A stretch of DNA of 64,000 bases from Affinundibacterium fentianense (GTDB taxonomy: Bacteria; Pseudomonadota; Gammaproteobacteria; Burkholderiales; Burkholderiaceae_D), in the NCBI RefSeq assembly GCF_018139545.1, contig NZ_JAGSPJ010000007.1, forward strand, positions 124,001-188,000, written 5' to 3'. Shown one piece after another: positions 32,275 through 40,414 of the stretch; the first letter of the stretch is position 1; each line of letters begins with the position of its first letter. The translations under genes and the position numbers were made by a program. The notes below the pieces were generated by a model. That model saw only the letters and a list, made by a program, of their open reading frames with translations, did not search any database and was not told the origin of the DNA.

Positions 32275-32979
32275 TTATTTCTGAATCAGCGATAAAAATT
32301 CGCGACGCAGATTGGGATCTTTCAAAAATGAGCCATGCATCACGCTATTGATCATTTTGGAATCCATATCTTTCACCCCTCGCCAATGCATACAGAAATG
32401 GTCTGCTTCCATCACCACCGCTAATCCATCCGGTTGCATTTTTTCTTGTAGCGCGTCGGCTAGTTGCACCACCGCCTCTTCTTGAATTTGTGGTCGACTC
32501 ATAATCCACTCGGCGATCCGTGCATACTTTGATAGGCCGATCAGGTTGGAGTGTTCATTTGGCATTACACCAATCCAAACTTTGCCAATAATAGGGCAGA
32601 GGTGATGTGAGCAGGCGGAACGTACCGTAATCGGGCCGATGATCATTAATTCATTCAAATGCGAGGCATTCGGAAATTCGGTGACCGGTGGCATCGCAAC
32701 ATAGCGCCCCTTGAAGATTTCGTTCAGATACATTTTCGCGACACGGCGTCCCGTATCGAGTGTATTGTGATCACTCTTGGTGTCAATCACCAGACTCTCT
32801 AAAACTCCACGCAATTTTCCTTCGACTTCGGCCAGTAATTCATCTAGCTCACCTGGTTCGATGAACTCGGCAATGTTATCGTTTGCGTGATAGCGCACTT
32901 TGGCTTGGATAATCCGTTCGCGAATGCGTTGCGAAACAGGTACTGTGGGCACGGCTTGGTATGGAGAATCGGTTGGCAT
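32275..32979 (-). CDS. folE: GTP cyclohydrolase I
   Basis: FolE converts GTP to dihydroneopterin triphosphate, the first step to folate and other pterins. Zinc ligands are visible in RSACSHHLCPIIG and in DHFCMHWRG. The substrate region QEEAVVQLADALQEKMQPDG is conserved. The ATG at 32979 is preceded by AGGAAAA and gives 234 residues; a GTG six codons upstream is less likely. It sits between a BLUF gene and an anti-sigma/sigma pair on the same strand. That context hints that its pterin might serve photoreceptor or photolyase cofactors, which is inference. Confidence 0.94.
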   Translation of the reverse strand: MPTDSPYQAVPTVPVSQRIRERIIQAKVRYHANDNIAEFIEPGELDELLAEVEGKLRGVLESLVIDTKSDHNTLDTGRRVAKMYLNEIFKGRYVAMPPVTEFPNASHLNELMIIGPITVRSACSHHLCPIIGKVWIGVMPNEHSNLIGLSKYARIAEWIMSRPQIQEEAVVQLADALQEKMQPDGLAVVMEADHFCMHWRGVKDMDSKMINSVMHGSFLKDPNLRREFLSLIQK

Positions 32980-33080
32980 TATTTTTCCTGTCGGCACAAA
33001 GGCCCAAAATGCGAGAAGGTATTATGGTAACTGAATCGGCTTCTTTGTGTTTTTCTCGACGTATTTTCAAGACTACGCCA

Positions 33081-33317
33081 TTACGGTTCTTTGTGCTCTT
33101 GTTGATTTGTAAGCTTTGGCGCTTGATCAAAGAGCTTCCCGTTGGCCATTTGGCGCATTGCCAGTCGTATGCTTTGCATCTGTCGCTTAAAATGACTGCA
33201 AGAACGACACATACTGAGATGTATCGACAGTCGAGTTCGTTCACCCAGACTTAAATCACGATCTAAGCTTTCAGAAATCTGTTGGTGTGCTTGTTTGCAT
33301 GTATAAAAGTAACGCAT
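33081..33317 (-). CDS. Small zinc-finger (zf-HC2) anti-sigma factor
   Basis: This 78-residue protein starting MRYFYTCKQAHQQISESLDR has the zf-HC2 pattern with Cys/His residues in the first helix and HLSMCRSCSHF in the next, which binds zinc in ZAS-type anti-sigma factors. It would hold the ECF sigma encoded 39 bases upstream. No membrane segment is present, so it is a cytoplasmic sensor, perhaps redox-responsive. The ATG at 33317 is preferred over an upstream TTG at 33344. Confidence 0.82.
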   Translation of the reverse strand: MRYFYTCKQAHQQISESLDRDLSLGERTRLSIHLSMCRSCSHFKRQMQSIRLAMRQMANGKLFDQAPKLTNQQEHKEP

Positions 33318-33356
33318 AGAGATATCCGTTTTTGTGGTGTGCAATCAGAGAGTCGC

Positions 33357-33941
33357 TCAGATTTTCTTATAAGAGTCGGCAAACCAGTTCAATTCTAGGC
33401 ATTCGCGCAGACGTAAGCGTGCGCGATAAAGGAGTACCCATAAATTAGACGTGCTGAGATCTAATTCCTTACAAATTTCTTCGGTGCTTAGTTCTAACCA
33501 TTCACGCATCATAAACACACGCGCAGTTTGAGGCGGCAATTTTTCCAAGCAAAGTTCTAATGTCCTGAAAAAATCTTGTTGCTGTAACACGGCATCGGGT
33601 TTGCCCCATGCGCTTGCCGTCTCGATGGTATGGCCATTCGCATGAAATAGATGCTCAACAATAGCCTCCTCACTTTGTTCATCGGTGGAAAAATCGGCAA
33701 GCGCAGTTTCTCGTTTGCTTAATCTTAAGAAATCAATAATCTTAAATTTCAAAATACCAATGACATAGGTTCGCAAACTTGATTGCCCTTGAAATTGCTC
33801 AGGTTTTTCGAGAACTGCGAGTAGACTTTCTTGTACGACATCATCGGCATGCACTGGATTGCGCAATTGAAGCAATGCGAATCGCTGTAGGGCGGGGCGC
33901 ATCATTTCTAGCTCGTGATGTAATTCTTTTATGTGCTGCAT
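33357..33941 (-). CDS. ECF-type RNA polymerase sigma factor
   Basis: This 194-residue group 4 sigma factor has region 2 (DDVVQESLLAVLEKPEQF and SSLRTYVIGILKFKIIDFLR) and region 4 (LPPQTARVFMMREWLELSTEEICKELDLS) joined by an unusually long, acidic linker of about 55 residues. The downstream zinc anti-sigma gene is its likely inhibitor. It is divergent from argB with 85 bases between; I could not identify a self-recognised promoter there. Confidence 0.88.
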   Translation of the reverse strand: MQHIKELHHELEMMRPALQRFALLQLRNPVHADDVVQESLLAVLEKPEQFQGQSSLRTYVIGILKFKIIDFLRLSKRETALADFSTDEQSEEAIVEHLFHANGHTIETASAWGKPDAVLQQQDFFRTLELCLEKLPPQTARVFMMREWLELSTEEICKELDLSTSNLWVLLYRARLRLRECLELNWFADSYKKI

Positions 33942-34026
33942 GAATAATTGACCTAGTCTGGTTGAGCATGCTTTTTGCCTGTAAAATTCAGGCTAAGACC
34001 CCGATACTTCATAGGATACCCTTAAT

Positions 34027-34950
34027 ATGAGCATTACCACAAACACTCTCCACGAAACATCTGATCGTTTGGCGGGGGTAGAACCTGAAATTAAAGCTGA
34101 AATTTTGGCAGAAGCCTTACCCTATATTCGCAAATTTCATGGCAAAACTATCGTCGTGAAATACGGTGGCAATGCGATGACAGAAGAGCGCTTAAAACAC
34201 GGTTTTGCACGCGATGTGATTTTGCTCAAATTGGTGGGGATGAATCCTGTCGTAGTGCACGGTGGCGGCCCGCAAATTGACAATGCGCTGAAAAAAGTTG
34301 GCAAGCAAGGCACTTTTGTACAAGGCATGCGTATCACCGACGAAGAAACTATGGAAGTCGTAGAATGGGTCTTGGGCGGTGAAGTACAACAAGATATCGT
34401 CATGTTGATCAATCACTACGGTGGTCAAGCGGTTGGTTTGACAGGCAAAGACGGTGGCTTAATTCGCGCCCGCAAAATGAAAATGCCCGATCGCGAAAAC
34501 CCAGGCGAATTCTTAGACATTGGCTTCGTCGGCGAAATCGACGCGATCAATCCGGCGGTCGTTAAAGCTCTGCAAGACGATGCTTTCATTCCAATCATTT
34601 CTCCTATCGGTTTCGGTGAAGACGGTCAGGCATACAACATCAATGCCGATTTAGTGGCCGGCAAAATTGCCGAAATCTTGAAAGCTGAAAAGTTGATCAT
34701 GATGACGAATATTCCTGGCGTGTTAGACAAACAAGGCAACTTGGTCACCGACTTATCCGCCAGAGAAATCGACGAAATGTTCGCAGACGGCACGATCTCA
34801 GGCGGCATGTTACCGAAGATTTCCTCGGCGCTAGATGCCGCAAAATCAGGCGTCAATACCGTGCACATCATTGATGGTCGCATCCCGCATTCTTTGTTGT
34901 TGGAAATTTTGACTGAGCAAGCGTTTGGTACGATGATTCGATCCCACTAG
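34027..34950 (+). CDS. argB: Acetylglutamate kinase
   Basis: ArgB phosphorylates N-acetyl-L-glutamate in the second step of arginine synthesis. The 307-residue protein shows KYGGNAM near the N-terminus, [13 protein letters not shown] for substrate binding, and the C-terminal [19 protein letters not shown] typical of the amino-acid kinase fold. The extended N-terminal helix (about 25 residues before the core) is typical of arginine-inhibited hexameric enzymes. It is followed by a cluster of repeats where its usual neighbour, a HAD nucleotidase gene, would be expected. Confidence 0.96.
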   Translation: MSITTNTLHETSDRLAGVEPEIKAEILAEALPYIRKFHGKTIVVKYGGNAMTEERLKHGFARDVILLKLVGMNPVVVHGGGPQIDNALKKVGKQGTFVQGMRITDEETMEVVEWVLGGEVQQDIVMLINHYGGQAVGLTGKDGGLIRARKMKMPDRENPGEFLDIGFVGEIDAINPAVVKALQDDAFIPIISPIGFGEDGQAYNINADLVAGKIAEILKAEKLIMMTNIPGVLDKQGNLVTDLSAREIDEMFADGTISGGMLPKISSALDAAKSGVNTVHIIDGRIPHSLLLEILTEQAFGTMIRSH

Positions 34951-34953
34951 CAT

Positions 34954-35051
34954 AAATCTCATTCTGGGGCGCATTGCGTTGTTGCTTGTCCTCGCAATAC
35001 TTAAGTATTGCTGCGGGAAGCGCCTAGCACTGCATCCCCATAATGAAATTT
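34954..35051. repeat. 98-bp palindromic intergenic repeat, copy 1
   Basis: This 98-bp element begins AAATCTCATTCTGGGG and ends CCCCATAATGAAATTT, which are inverted repeats of each other at 14 of 16 positions. Its centre is the perfect 18-bp palindrome GCAATACTTAAGTATTGC (34994-35011), flanked by GCTTGTCC and GGGAAGC that can extend the stem. A second copy of exactly the same length lies at 50403-50500. Both follow the 3' end of a gene by a few bases. It may act as a processing, termination or mobile (MITE-like) element. Confidence 0.8.
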
Positions 35052-35093
35052 CTGGCTAGCGGGCTATTCTGTTAAAAAAAGTAGCGCAAAAAA

Positions 35094-35162
35094 GTAGGGC
35101 GGGTGAAACCCGCGCCGCCAGTACATCGGACACCTAAGCAGCGCGGGTTTCACCCGCCCTAC
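35094..35162. repeat. Inverted repeat with 22-bp perfect arms
   Basis: The 22-base arm that starts GTAGGGCGGGTGAAACCCGC at 35094 is repeated as its exact reverse complement ending at 35162, with a 25-base spacer. The form resembles GGGCGGGT-type palindromic repeats scattered in many proteobacterial genomes. Each arm also contains its own smaller palindrome (GCGGGTGAAACCCGC). No reading frame spans it. Confidence 0.85.
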
Positions 35163-35192
35163 GAGCTTTATATGAGTAGTTAAATATGAACC

Positions 35193-35504
35193 ATGAATAT
35201 TGAATTAATTAAACAAATACTATATTCATGGATAGATGAAGGCTTCCTTGAAGGTGAATTATCTGTTGAGCCAGAATGGTATGTTCTTTGGCCGCCAAGC
35301 GAGCTTGAAGAGTTAAATCGAGATTATCAATTATCTGAATATGCTCCGGGTCTTATGGCCTTTGGTGGAAATGGTGGCGGCGAATTATTGGTGTTGAATG
35401 AATTTGGTGAGGTGTTTTACTTGCCTACAATTGGCATGGCACCAGAGGAGGCGATTAAGATTGCAGGTAACCTGAATGAGTTTAAAGCCTATATGAAAAA
35501 GTAA
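35193..35504 (+). CDS. SMI1/KNR4 (SUKH) family protein, orphan immunity-like
   Basis: This small 103-residue acidic protein fits the SMI1/KNR4 (SUKH) superfamily, many members of which are immunity proteins against polymorphic or contact-dependent toxins. The core is YAPGLMAFGGNGGGELLVLNEFG followed by a short strand and IAGNLNEFKAYMKK, matching the family end. The usual N-terminal helix with a Leu-rich start and a WPPSELEELN stretch is present. No toxin gene is next to it. The gene is AT-rich compared with argB and is enclosed by repeats on both sides, which suggests transfer. No clear Shine-Dalgarno sequence precedes the ATG. Confidence 0.72.
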   Translation: MNIELIKQILYSWIDEGFLEGELSVEPEWYVLWPPSELEELNRDYQLSEYAPGLMAFGGNGGGELLVLNEFGEVFYLPTIGMAPEEAIKIAGNLNEFKAYMKK

Positions 35505-35506
35505 GC

Positions 35507-35705
35507 TTCGTTGTTTGAGCGAAGCGAGTTTCGAAGCTTTCCCATTTTTTATTCTGCACAATTGGGAACCCGAAGGGAGATTGATGGGGTTTCGTAAAGC
35601 ATGCTTTGCGCCATCAATCTCTAAGCTGTTTGCAAGCAGGGGGGGATGGGGCGCCAGCGTCACCTTTTTGCAGTTACCTTTTTTGCGATGCAAAAAAGGT
35701 AACTG
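35507..35705. repeat. Structured intergenic region with stacked inverted repeats
   Basis: Three inverted repeats lie in 200 bases. GCTTCG and CGAAGC occur at about 35507-35527. GAGATTGATGG (35577-35587) and CCATCAATCTC (35611-35621) enclose the palindrome AAAGCATGCTTT. CAGTTACCTTTTTTGC (35671-35686) and its exact complement (35690-35705) form a 16-bp stem with a 3-base loop. An open frame of 81 codons crosses the region, but its sequence follows the palindromes and looks non-coding. It probably belongs to a dispersed repeat family. Confidence 0.6.
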
Positions 35706-35756
35706 GTTGTCGGGTCACCCCCGACCTGTAGACGATCAAATTAGCTCAGACAAAAA

Positions 35757-36458
35757 ATGAACAAGAAAAAAAATACCATCTGGCTATTCGACCTAGACAA
35801 CACCCTACACAACGCCAGCGCAGCTGTCTTCCCCAGCATTGCCAGCAACATGACGCGCTACATCACGCAAGTCTTGATCGATGCGAATCATCCATCTGAT
35901 CCAGCGACTGTAGAAGCCATGCGAGTCGGTTATTTGCAGCGCTATGGTGCGACTCTGAAGGGTATGGTGATCCATCATGGCGTTAAAGAATCGGAATTCT
36001 TACGTGAGGCTCATCGGTTTGAACATTTGCCTGATTTGTTGAGGCGCGAGCGCGGTTTGTCGAGTATTTTGGCGCGTTTGCCGGGAAAGAAAATTCTGTT
36101 CACCAATGCACCGCAAAGCTATTCCCAAGAAGCGATACGTCATTTCAATATCCACCGTCATTTTGCTGCGCACATTTCGATTGAAAATATGCGTGTGCAC
36201 GGAAAATCGCATCCTAAGCCGAGTAAGCCTTTTTTACGCAAACTATTGGCGCAACATGGTTGGCATCCAAATCAATGCATTTTGGTAGAAGACAGTGTCG
36301 CGAATATTGAGGCGGCAAAGCAAATCGGTTTGCGTACTGTGATGGTGACTGGGCATGGACAACACGTACAGCAGAAAAGTATTTCTGCGAGTGCCGATAT
36401 CACAGTAAAATCAGTCTTCGAATTGCCGCGTCGTTTGCGTCAATTACGCATTGTTTAG
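35757..36458 (+). CDS. HAD-family pyrimidine 5'-nucleotidase
   Basis: This 233-residue haloacid-dehalogenase-fold phosphatase has motif I FDLDNTLHN, motif II in ILFTNA, a Lys in the KPSKPF stretch, and motif IV LVEDSVANIEAA. The cap and overall length match the SDT1/YjjG-like pyrimidine 5'-nucleotidase group that hydrolyses UMP/CMP-type nucleotides. In related genomes it sits between argB and slmA, as here, except for the inserted repeats. No strong ribosome binding site is seen before the ATG. Confidence 0.85.
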   Translation: MNKKKNTIWLFDLDNTLHNASAAVFPSIASNMTRYITQVLIDANHPSDPATVEAMRVGYLQRYGATLKGMVIHHGVKESEFLREAHRFEHLPDLLRRERGLSSILARLPGKKILFTNAPQSYSQEAIRHFNIHRHFAAHISIENMRVHGKSHPKPSKPFLRKLLAQHGWHPNQCILVEDSVANIEAAKQIGLRTVMVTGHGQHVQQKSISASADITVKSVFELPRRLRQLRIV

Positions 36459-36503
36459 TTTTTCTGTTCCGCCTTTCGATTGCCAAACCATTAGAGTCTA
36501 GCT

Positions 36504-37076
36504 ATGTCTATTACGAAACCCGGCGAGCGCAAGCTCCAGATACTGCAAGCCTTAGCTGGCATGCTGGAAAATCCGAAAGGCGAGAAAATCACAACAGCCG
36601 CATTGGCAGCGAAGATTGACGTGTCTGAGGCAACTTTATATCGACATTTTGCGAGTAAAGCGCAAATGTTTGAGGGGCTAATTGAATTTATTGAAACCAC
36701 TATTTTCGGCCTTATCAATCAAATTAGCCAGCAGCATAAAGATGGTATCCAGCAAGTGCATAGCATCAGCTTGATGCTGTTGAGTTTTGCAGAGCGCAAT
36801 CCTGGAATGACACGGGTTTTGATCGGCGATGCGTTGGTGAATGAAGATGAGCGTCTGCAAGCAAGAATGAATCAAATCATGGACAGAATTGAACTTGCTT
36901 ATAAGCAGGCCTTGCGTCAGGCTGGGGTGCAAGGACAAATCGCTGAAGCCGAAGTGGCGATCCGCGCGAATCTATTGACTAGCTTTGTTTTGGGGCGCTG
37001 GCAACGTTATGCCAAGACCGGCTTTAAGGCGAGTCCGACGGAATCTGCACCTGCACAAATCACGATCTTACTCTGA
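36504..37076 (+). CDS. slmA: Nucleoid occlusion factor SlmA
   Basis: SlmA is a TetR-family DNA-binding protein that blocks FtsZ ring assembly over the nucleoid. It is 190 residues. The helix-turn-helix is ITTAALAAKIDVSEATLYRHFASKAQMFEGLIEFIE, typical of the family, and the C-terminal half includes the SFVLGRWQRYAKTGFK stretch. Its 3' end overlaps the convergent yigZ-like gene by 9 bases. It follows the HAD gene with 45 bases between and may be co-transcribed. Confidence 0.93.
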   Translation: MSITKPGERKLQILQALAGMLENPKGEKITTAALAAKIDVSEATLYRHFASKAQMFEGLIEFIETTIFGLINQISQQHKDGIQQVHSISLMLLSFAERNPGMTRVLIGDALVNEDERLQARMNQIMDRIELAYKQALRQAGVQGQIAEAEVAIRANLLTSFVLGRWQRYAKTGFKASPTESAPAQITILL

Positions 37077-37676
37077 TCGCTCTTCTGATTCTTCTGAAGA
37101 AATTCTACGTAAGTTTCCACGTAATACGTTGCAGGCTTCTTGAAAAAATTGTTCGGTTTGGTTTGCCTTGAGTTTGATCGTTAAATGGGCTTGTTCTGCA
37201 TAGTCAACTTGTAAGACCGTAGCGCCATATTGATCACACAAGCGCCGTATCAAGGATTCATCTGAAAAATTGAGAGCAAGTTTGAGCTCGCTGAGGACTT
37301 CAATCGCCACCAATTCCGCTTCTTTAAAAGCATCCGAAATCGCCTGCCCGTAAGCGCGTGTCAGTCCACCCGCACCTAATTTGGTACCGCCCCAATAGCG
37401 CACCACCACGGCAAGGACATTGAATAATTCTTTGTGAACCAGAACGTTATAAATGGGTTTAGCTGCTGTGCCGGAAGGCTCGCCATCATCATCCAGACCA
37501 GAATCACCTTCGCACAACAAAACCCAACAAACGTGGACAGCATTGGGGTGCTGTCCACGAATCTGAGTGAGCAAACGTTGCGCTTCCTGACGCGAATAAA
37601 TTGGATAGAGTTGACCTAAAAAGCGGCTCTTTTTGATCTCGATTTCAGCAGCGACCGCTGCCTTGAGTTGAAACAT
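37068..37676 (-). CDS. yigZ: YigZ/IMPACT family protein
   Basis: This 202-residue protein of the IMPACT family (UPF0029) has the N-terminal signature EIKKSRFLGQLYPIYSRQEA, then DDGEPSGTAAKPI and VVRYWGGTKLGAGGLTRAYG, which are diagnostic. A ferredoxin-like C-terminal domain follows. Bacterial members are linked to translation or proline-related functions but no reaction is firmly established. Confidence 0.9.
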   Translation of the reverse strand: MFQLKAAVAAEIEIKKSRFLGQLYPIYSRQEAQRLLTQIRGQHPNAVHVCWVLLCEGDSGLDDDGEPSGTAAKPIYNVLVHKELFNVLAVVVRYWGGTKLGAGGLTRAYGQAISDAFKEAELVAIEVLSELKLALNFSDESLIRRLCDQYGATVLQVDYAEQAHLTIKLKANQTEQFFQEACNVLRGNLRRISSEESEERSE

Positions 37677-37741
37677 AATGAATATATGCTCGCTACAAAA
37701 AAAGCTGACAGCTGATCGACTGAAATGATCGGACTGACCTA

Positions 37742-38155
37742 TTATTGAATCACAAAATTTTCAAAGAAAATATCGAGTACGCCATCATCGTTTTTAGCGG
37801 AAATTGCCTTATTAATTCTCTCGCGTAATTCTTCGATTAAGAGTTTTTTTCCAGCATTGTCCTGAACTTCGATCGCTTCTTTTCCACTCAACGACATGAT
37901 GACGGCGTGACGCACCACTGGCATAAACATCTTTACTTTGTCGCCAATTTCAGCACTGCTTACTTGTAAAGTAATAATCGCTTGCAGATAGTGATCAAAG
38001 CTTGCCAAGTTCACGACAAACGGTTCTAGACGAGCAATATTGCCCCCGCCCGCGCTGGCAGAAGCTTTATCACTTGCCCAAGCGCTGCCAGTTAACAGCG
38101 CCGTGCATACGATTAGACTATTTAGTAATATTAGTCGTCTTTTTGCTTGCATCAT
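37742..38155 (-). CDS. FliL-like periplasmic protein
   Basis: This protein of about 138 residues has a signal peptide (RRLILLNSLIVCTALLTGSAWA) and then the FliL-like core: ARLEPFVVNLASFDHYLQAI, a stomatin-like alpha/beta region, and the closing VLDIFFENFVIQ. FliL proteins associate with the flagellar motor and stators, but classic FliL is anchored by an uncleaved helix. Here the helix ends with a cleavable-looking ASA-type site. No other flagellar gene is in the window. GGAG ahead of the double ATG at 38155/38152 supports the start. Confidence 0.75.
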   Translation of the reverse strand: MMQAKRRLILLNSLIVCTALLTGSAWASDKASASAGGGNIARLEPFVVNLASFDHYLQAIITLQVSSAEIGDKVKMFMPVVRHAVIMSLSGKEAIEVQDNAGKKLLIEELRERINKAISAKNDDGVLDIFFENFVIQ

Positions 38156-38202
38156 GGACTCCATCATCAACGTGATTTGTACTGCGTTTAAATCCCGAAA
38201 AC

Positions 38203-39870
38203 TTAAACAGTTAAAGGTTTGTAACGGATACGTTTTGGTTTCGCTCCTTCCTCACCTAGACGTTTCTTCTTGTCGGCTTCATATTCTTGGTAGTTACCGT
38301 CGAAGAAGCTGACTTGTGAATCGCCTTCAAATGCCAAAATGTGGGTGGCAATACGATCGAGGAACCAGCGATCATGCGAGATGACCATAACGCTACCCGC
38401 GAACTCAAGCAAGGCATCCTCTAATGCACGCAGTGTTTCCACGTCCAAATCATTTGAGGGTTCATCGAGTAGCAAGACGTTGCCACCTTGTAGCAAAGTT
38501 TTGGCCAAATGCAAACGACCACGTTCACCACCTGAGAGATTGCCAACGATTTTTTGTTGATCGCCCCCTTTAAAATTAAAACGACCGAGGTAGGCTCGTG
38601 AGGGCATCTCAAAACGACCAACCGTCAGGATATCCGCGCCATTGGCAACATCTTCGAATACGGTTTTGGTATTGCCTAGGTCTTCACGCGATTGATCGAC
38701 TAAGGAGATTTTCGCAGTTTGACCGAGTACCACTTCACCACTATCTGGTTGTTCTATGCCTTTGATCATTTTGAACAAAGTGGATTTACCCGCACCATTC
38801 GGACCGATAATACCGACGATCGCACCAGGTGGAATCTTGAAGCTCAAATTATCGATTAAGAGACGGTCGCCGAAAGACTTGCTGACGTTTTTAAATTCGA
38901 TGACTTCGTTACCCAAGCGCTCGGCAACAGGGATGAAAATCTCTTGTGTTTCATTCCGTTTTTGGTATTCGTGTTCGCTCATCTCGTTGAAGCGTGCCAA
39001 ACGTGCTTTACTCTTGGCTTGACGAGCTTTGGGATTTTGACGCGCCCATTCCAATTCTTTTTGTAAGGCTTTTTGGCGAGCGGATTCGGTCGCTTCCTCT
39101 TGTTTCAAGCGCGCTTGTTTTTGATCGAGCCAAGATGAATAATTGCCTTTCCAAGGAATACCCGCACCACGATCCAGTTCCAAGATCCACTCTGCTGCGT
39201 TGTCCAAGAAATAGCGATCATGGGTAATTGCGACGACTGTTCCTGGGAAACGCAACAAGAACTGTTCTAGCCAATCGACCGATTCTGCATCTAAGTGATT
39301 CGTTGGTTCGTCGAGCAAAAGCATATCTGGTTTAGATAATAAGAGGCGGCACAATGCGACACGACGTTTTTCACCACCAGATAAAACACCAATTTTGGCA
39401 TCCCAAGGCGGCAAACGCAGAGCATCCGCGGCCATTTCTAATTGCAATTCCACATTATCGCCAGCGGATGTGGAAATGATTGCTTCCAGACGAGCCTGTT
39501 CATTCGCTAGGGCATCAAAGTCGGCGTCTTCTTCTGCATAAGCTGCATAGACTTGTTCTAATTTTGCTTTTGCTTCAAACACTTCTCCGAGCGCACCTTC
39601 AACCGCTTCGCGCACCGTTTGTTCGGGATCTAACTGAGGTTCTTGGGGCAAATAACCAATGTTTAAATTGGGCATTGGTACAGCTTCACCTTGGATGTCT
39701 TTGTCGATACCCGCCATGATTTTAAGTAGCGAGGACTTGCCCGAACCATTTAAACCCAAGACACCGATCTTTGCGCCGGGAAAAAAGGAGAGAGAAATAT
39801 CTTTAAGAATTTGACGTTTAGGCGGCACGATTTTGCCGACTCGATTCATGGTGTAGACGTAATTAGCCAT
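38203..39870 (-). CDS. ettA: Energy-dependent translational throttle protein EttA (ABC-F)
   Basis: EttA is a ribosome-associated ABC-F ATPase that gates the first elongation step according to energy charge. The 555-residue protein contains two ATPase domains: Walker A GLNGSGKSSLLK and signature LSGGEKRRVAL in the first, GPNGAGKSTLFK and LSGGERGRLHLAK in the second. The arm and the PtIM linker lie between, including KALQKELEWARQNPKARQ. The N-terminus MANYVYTMNRVGK is typical. No transmembrane part is present. Confidence 0.96.
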   Translation of the reverse strand: MANYVYTMNRVGKIVPPKRQILKDISLSFFPGAKIGVLGLNGSGKSSLLKIMAGIDKDIQGEAVPMPNLNIGYLPQEPQLDPEQTVREAVEGALGEVFEAKAKLEQVYAAYAEEDADFDALANEQARLEAIISTSAGDNVELQLEMAADALRLPPWDAKIGVLSGGEKRRVALCRLLLSKPDMLLLDEPTNHLDAESVDWLEQFLLRFPGTVVAITHDRYFLDNAAEWILELDRGAGIPWKGNYSSWLDQKQARLKQEEATESARQKALQKELEWARQNPKARQAKSKARLARFNEMSEHEYQKRNETQEIFIPVAERLGNEVIEFKNVSKSFGDRLLIDNLSFKIPPGAIVGIIGPNGAGKSTLFKMIKGIEQPDSGEVVLGQTAKISLVDQSREDLGNTKTVFEDVANGADILTVGRFEMPSRAYLGRFNFKGGDQQKIVGNLSGGERGRLHLAKTLLQGGNVLLLDEPSNDLDVETLRALEDALLEFAGSVMVISHDRWFLDRIATHILAFEGDSQVSFFDGNYQEYEADKKKRLGEEGAKPKRIRYKPLTV

Positions 39871-40414
39871 TATTGGGTCATTTTTATAGTGGAATTCAGA
39901 AGTCGTTAGGATACCTCAAGATGCCTACTAATCGAAGTTTCTCTGGGAAAAATAGTTGGGGATTGGCAAGAAAAATTATAAGAAATTGTTAATTAAGAAG
40001 TCTCATTAGTCGAGCTGATTGTTGTCCCCATTTTTTTGATCGGCTTTGCCAACAGGATGTTCTGCCATGCTTGGATCTATTCGCTGGATTGTATAGATCG
40101 AGCTTGTCTATTCCGCGCTTTCGTTGCCAAACAACAAGATTTCAATAATTCTCGACGTCTAGCCTGAAAGCCTTGCTATCCTTGAGCAACTAAAGTTAAG
40201 ATTAAGACGATATGAGAACAAGATGCATCAAAATGATTAGAAAATAAACAAAAAACTGGTATAGTTTCGAGCTTGTTTGAAAGTCTTACATGAAATCTGC
40301 GCCATATTGCAGTAAATCGCAATCAAGTAAGACAAGTTAGTCTTGCTAAAGACTTCGAGCACACTGGTTTTTATTTGCATTTTTTATAGAAAAGTTGTTC
40401 CTTAGATCCTATTT
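39871..40414. other. Intergenic region between ettA and the GGDEF gene
   Basis: These 544 AT-rich bases separate two divergent genes and must hold both promoters. A short inverted pair, GTCTTAC and GTAAGAC (about 40284-40335), lies near the GGDEF side. I found no gene, RNA or clear promoter hexamers. Confidence 0.4.

Noticed and set aside
35515-35760. 81-codon frame as a gene
   Set aside because: Its sequence is dictated by three inverted repeats and it has no ribosome binding site or family.
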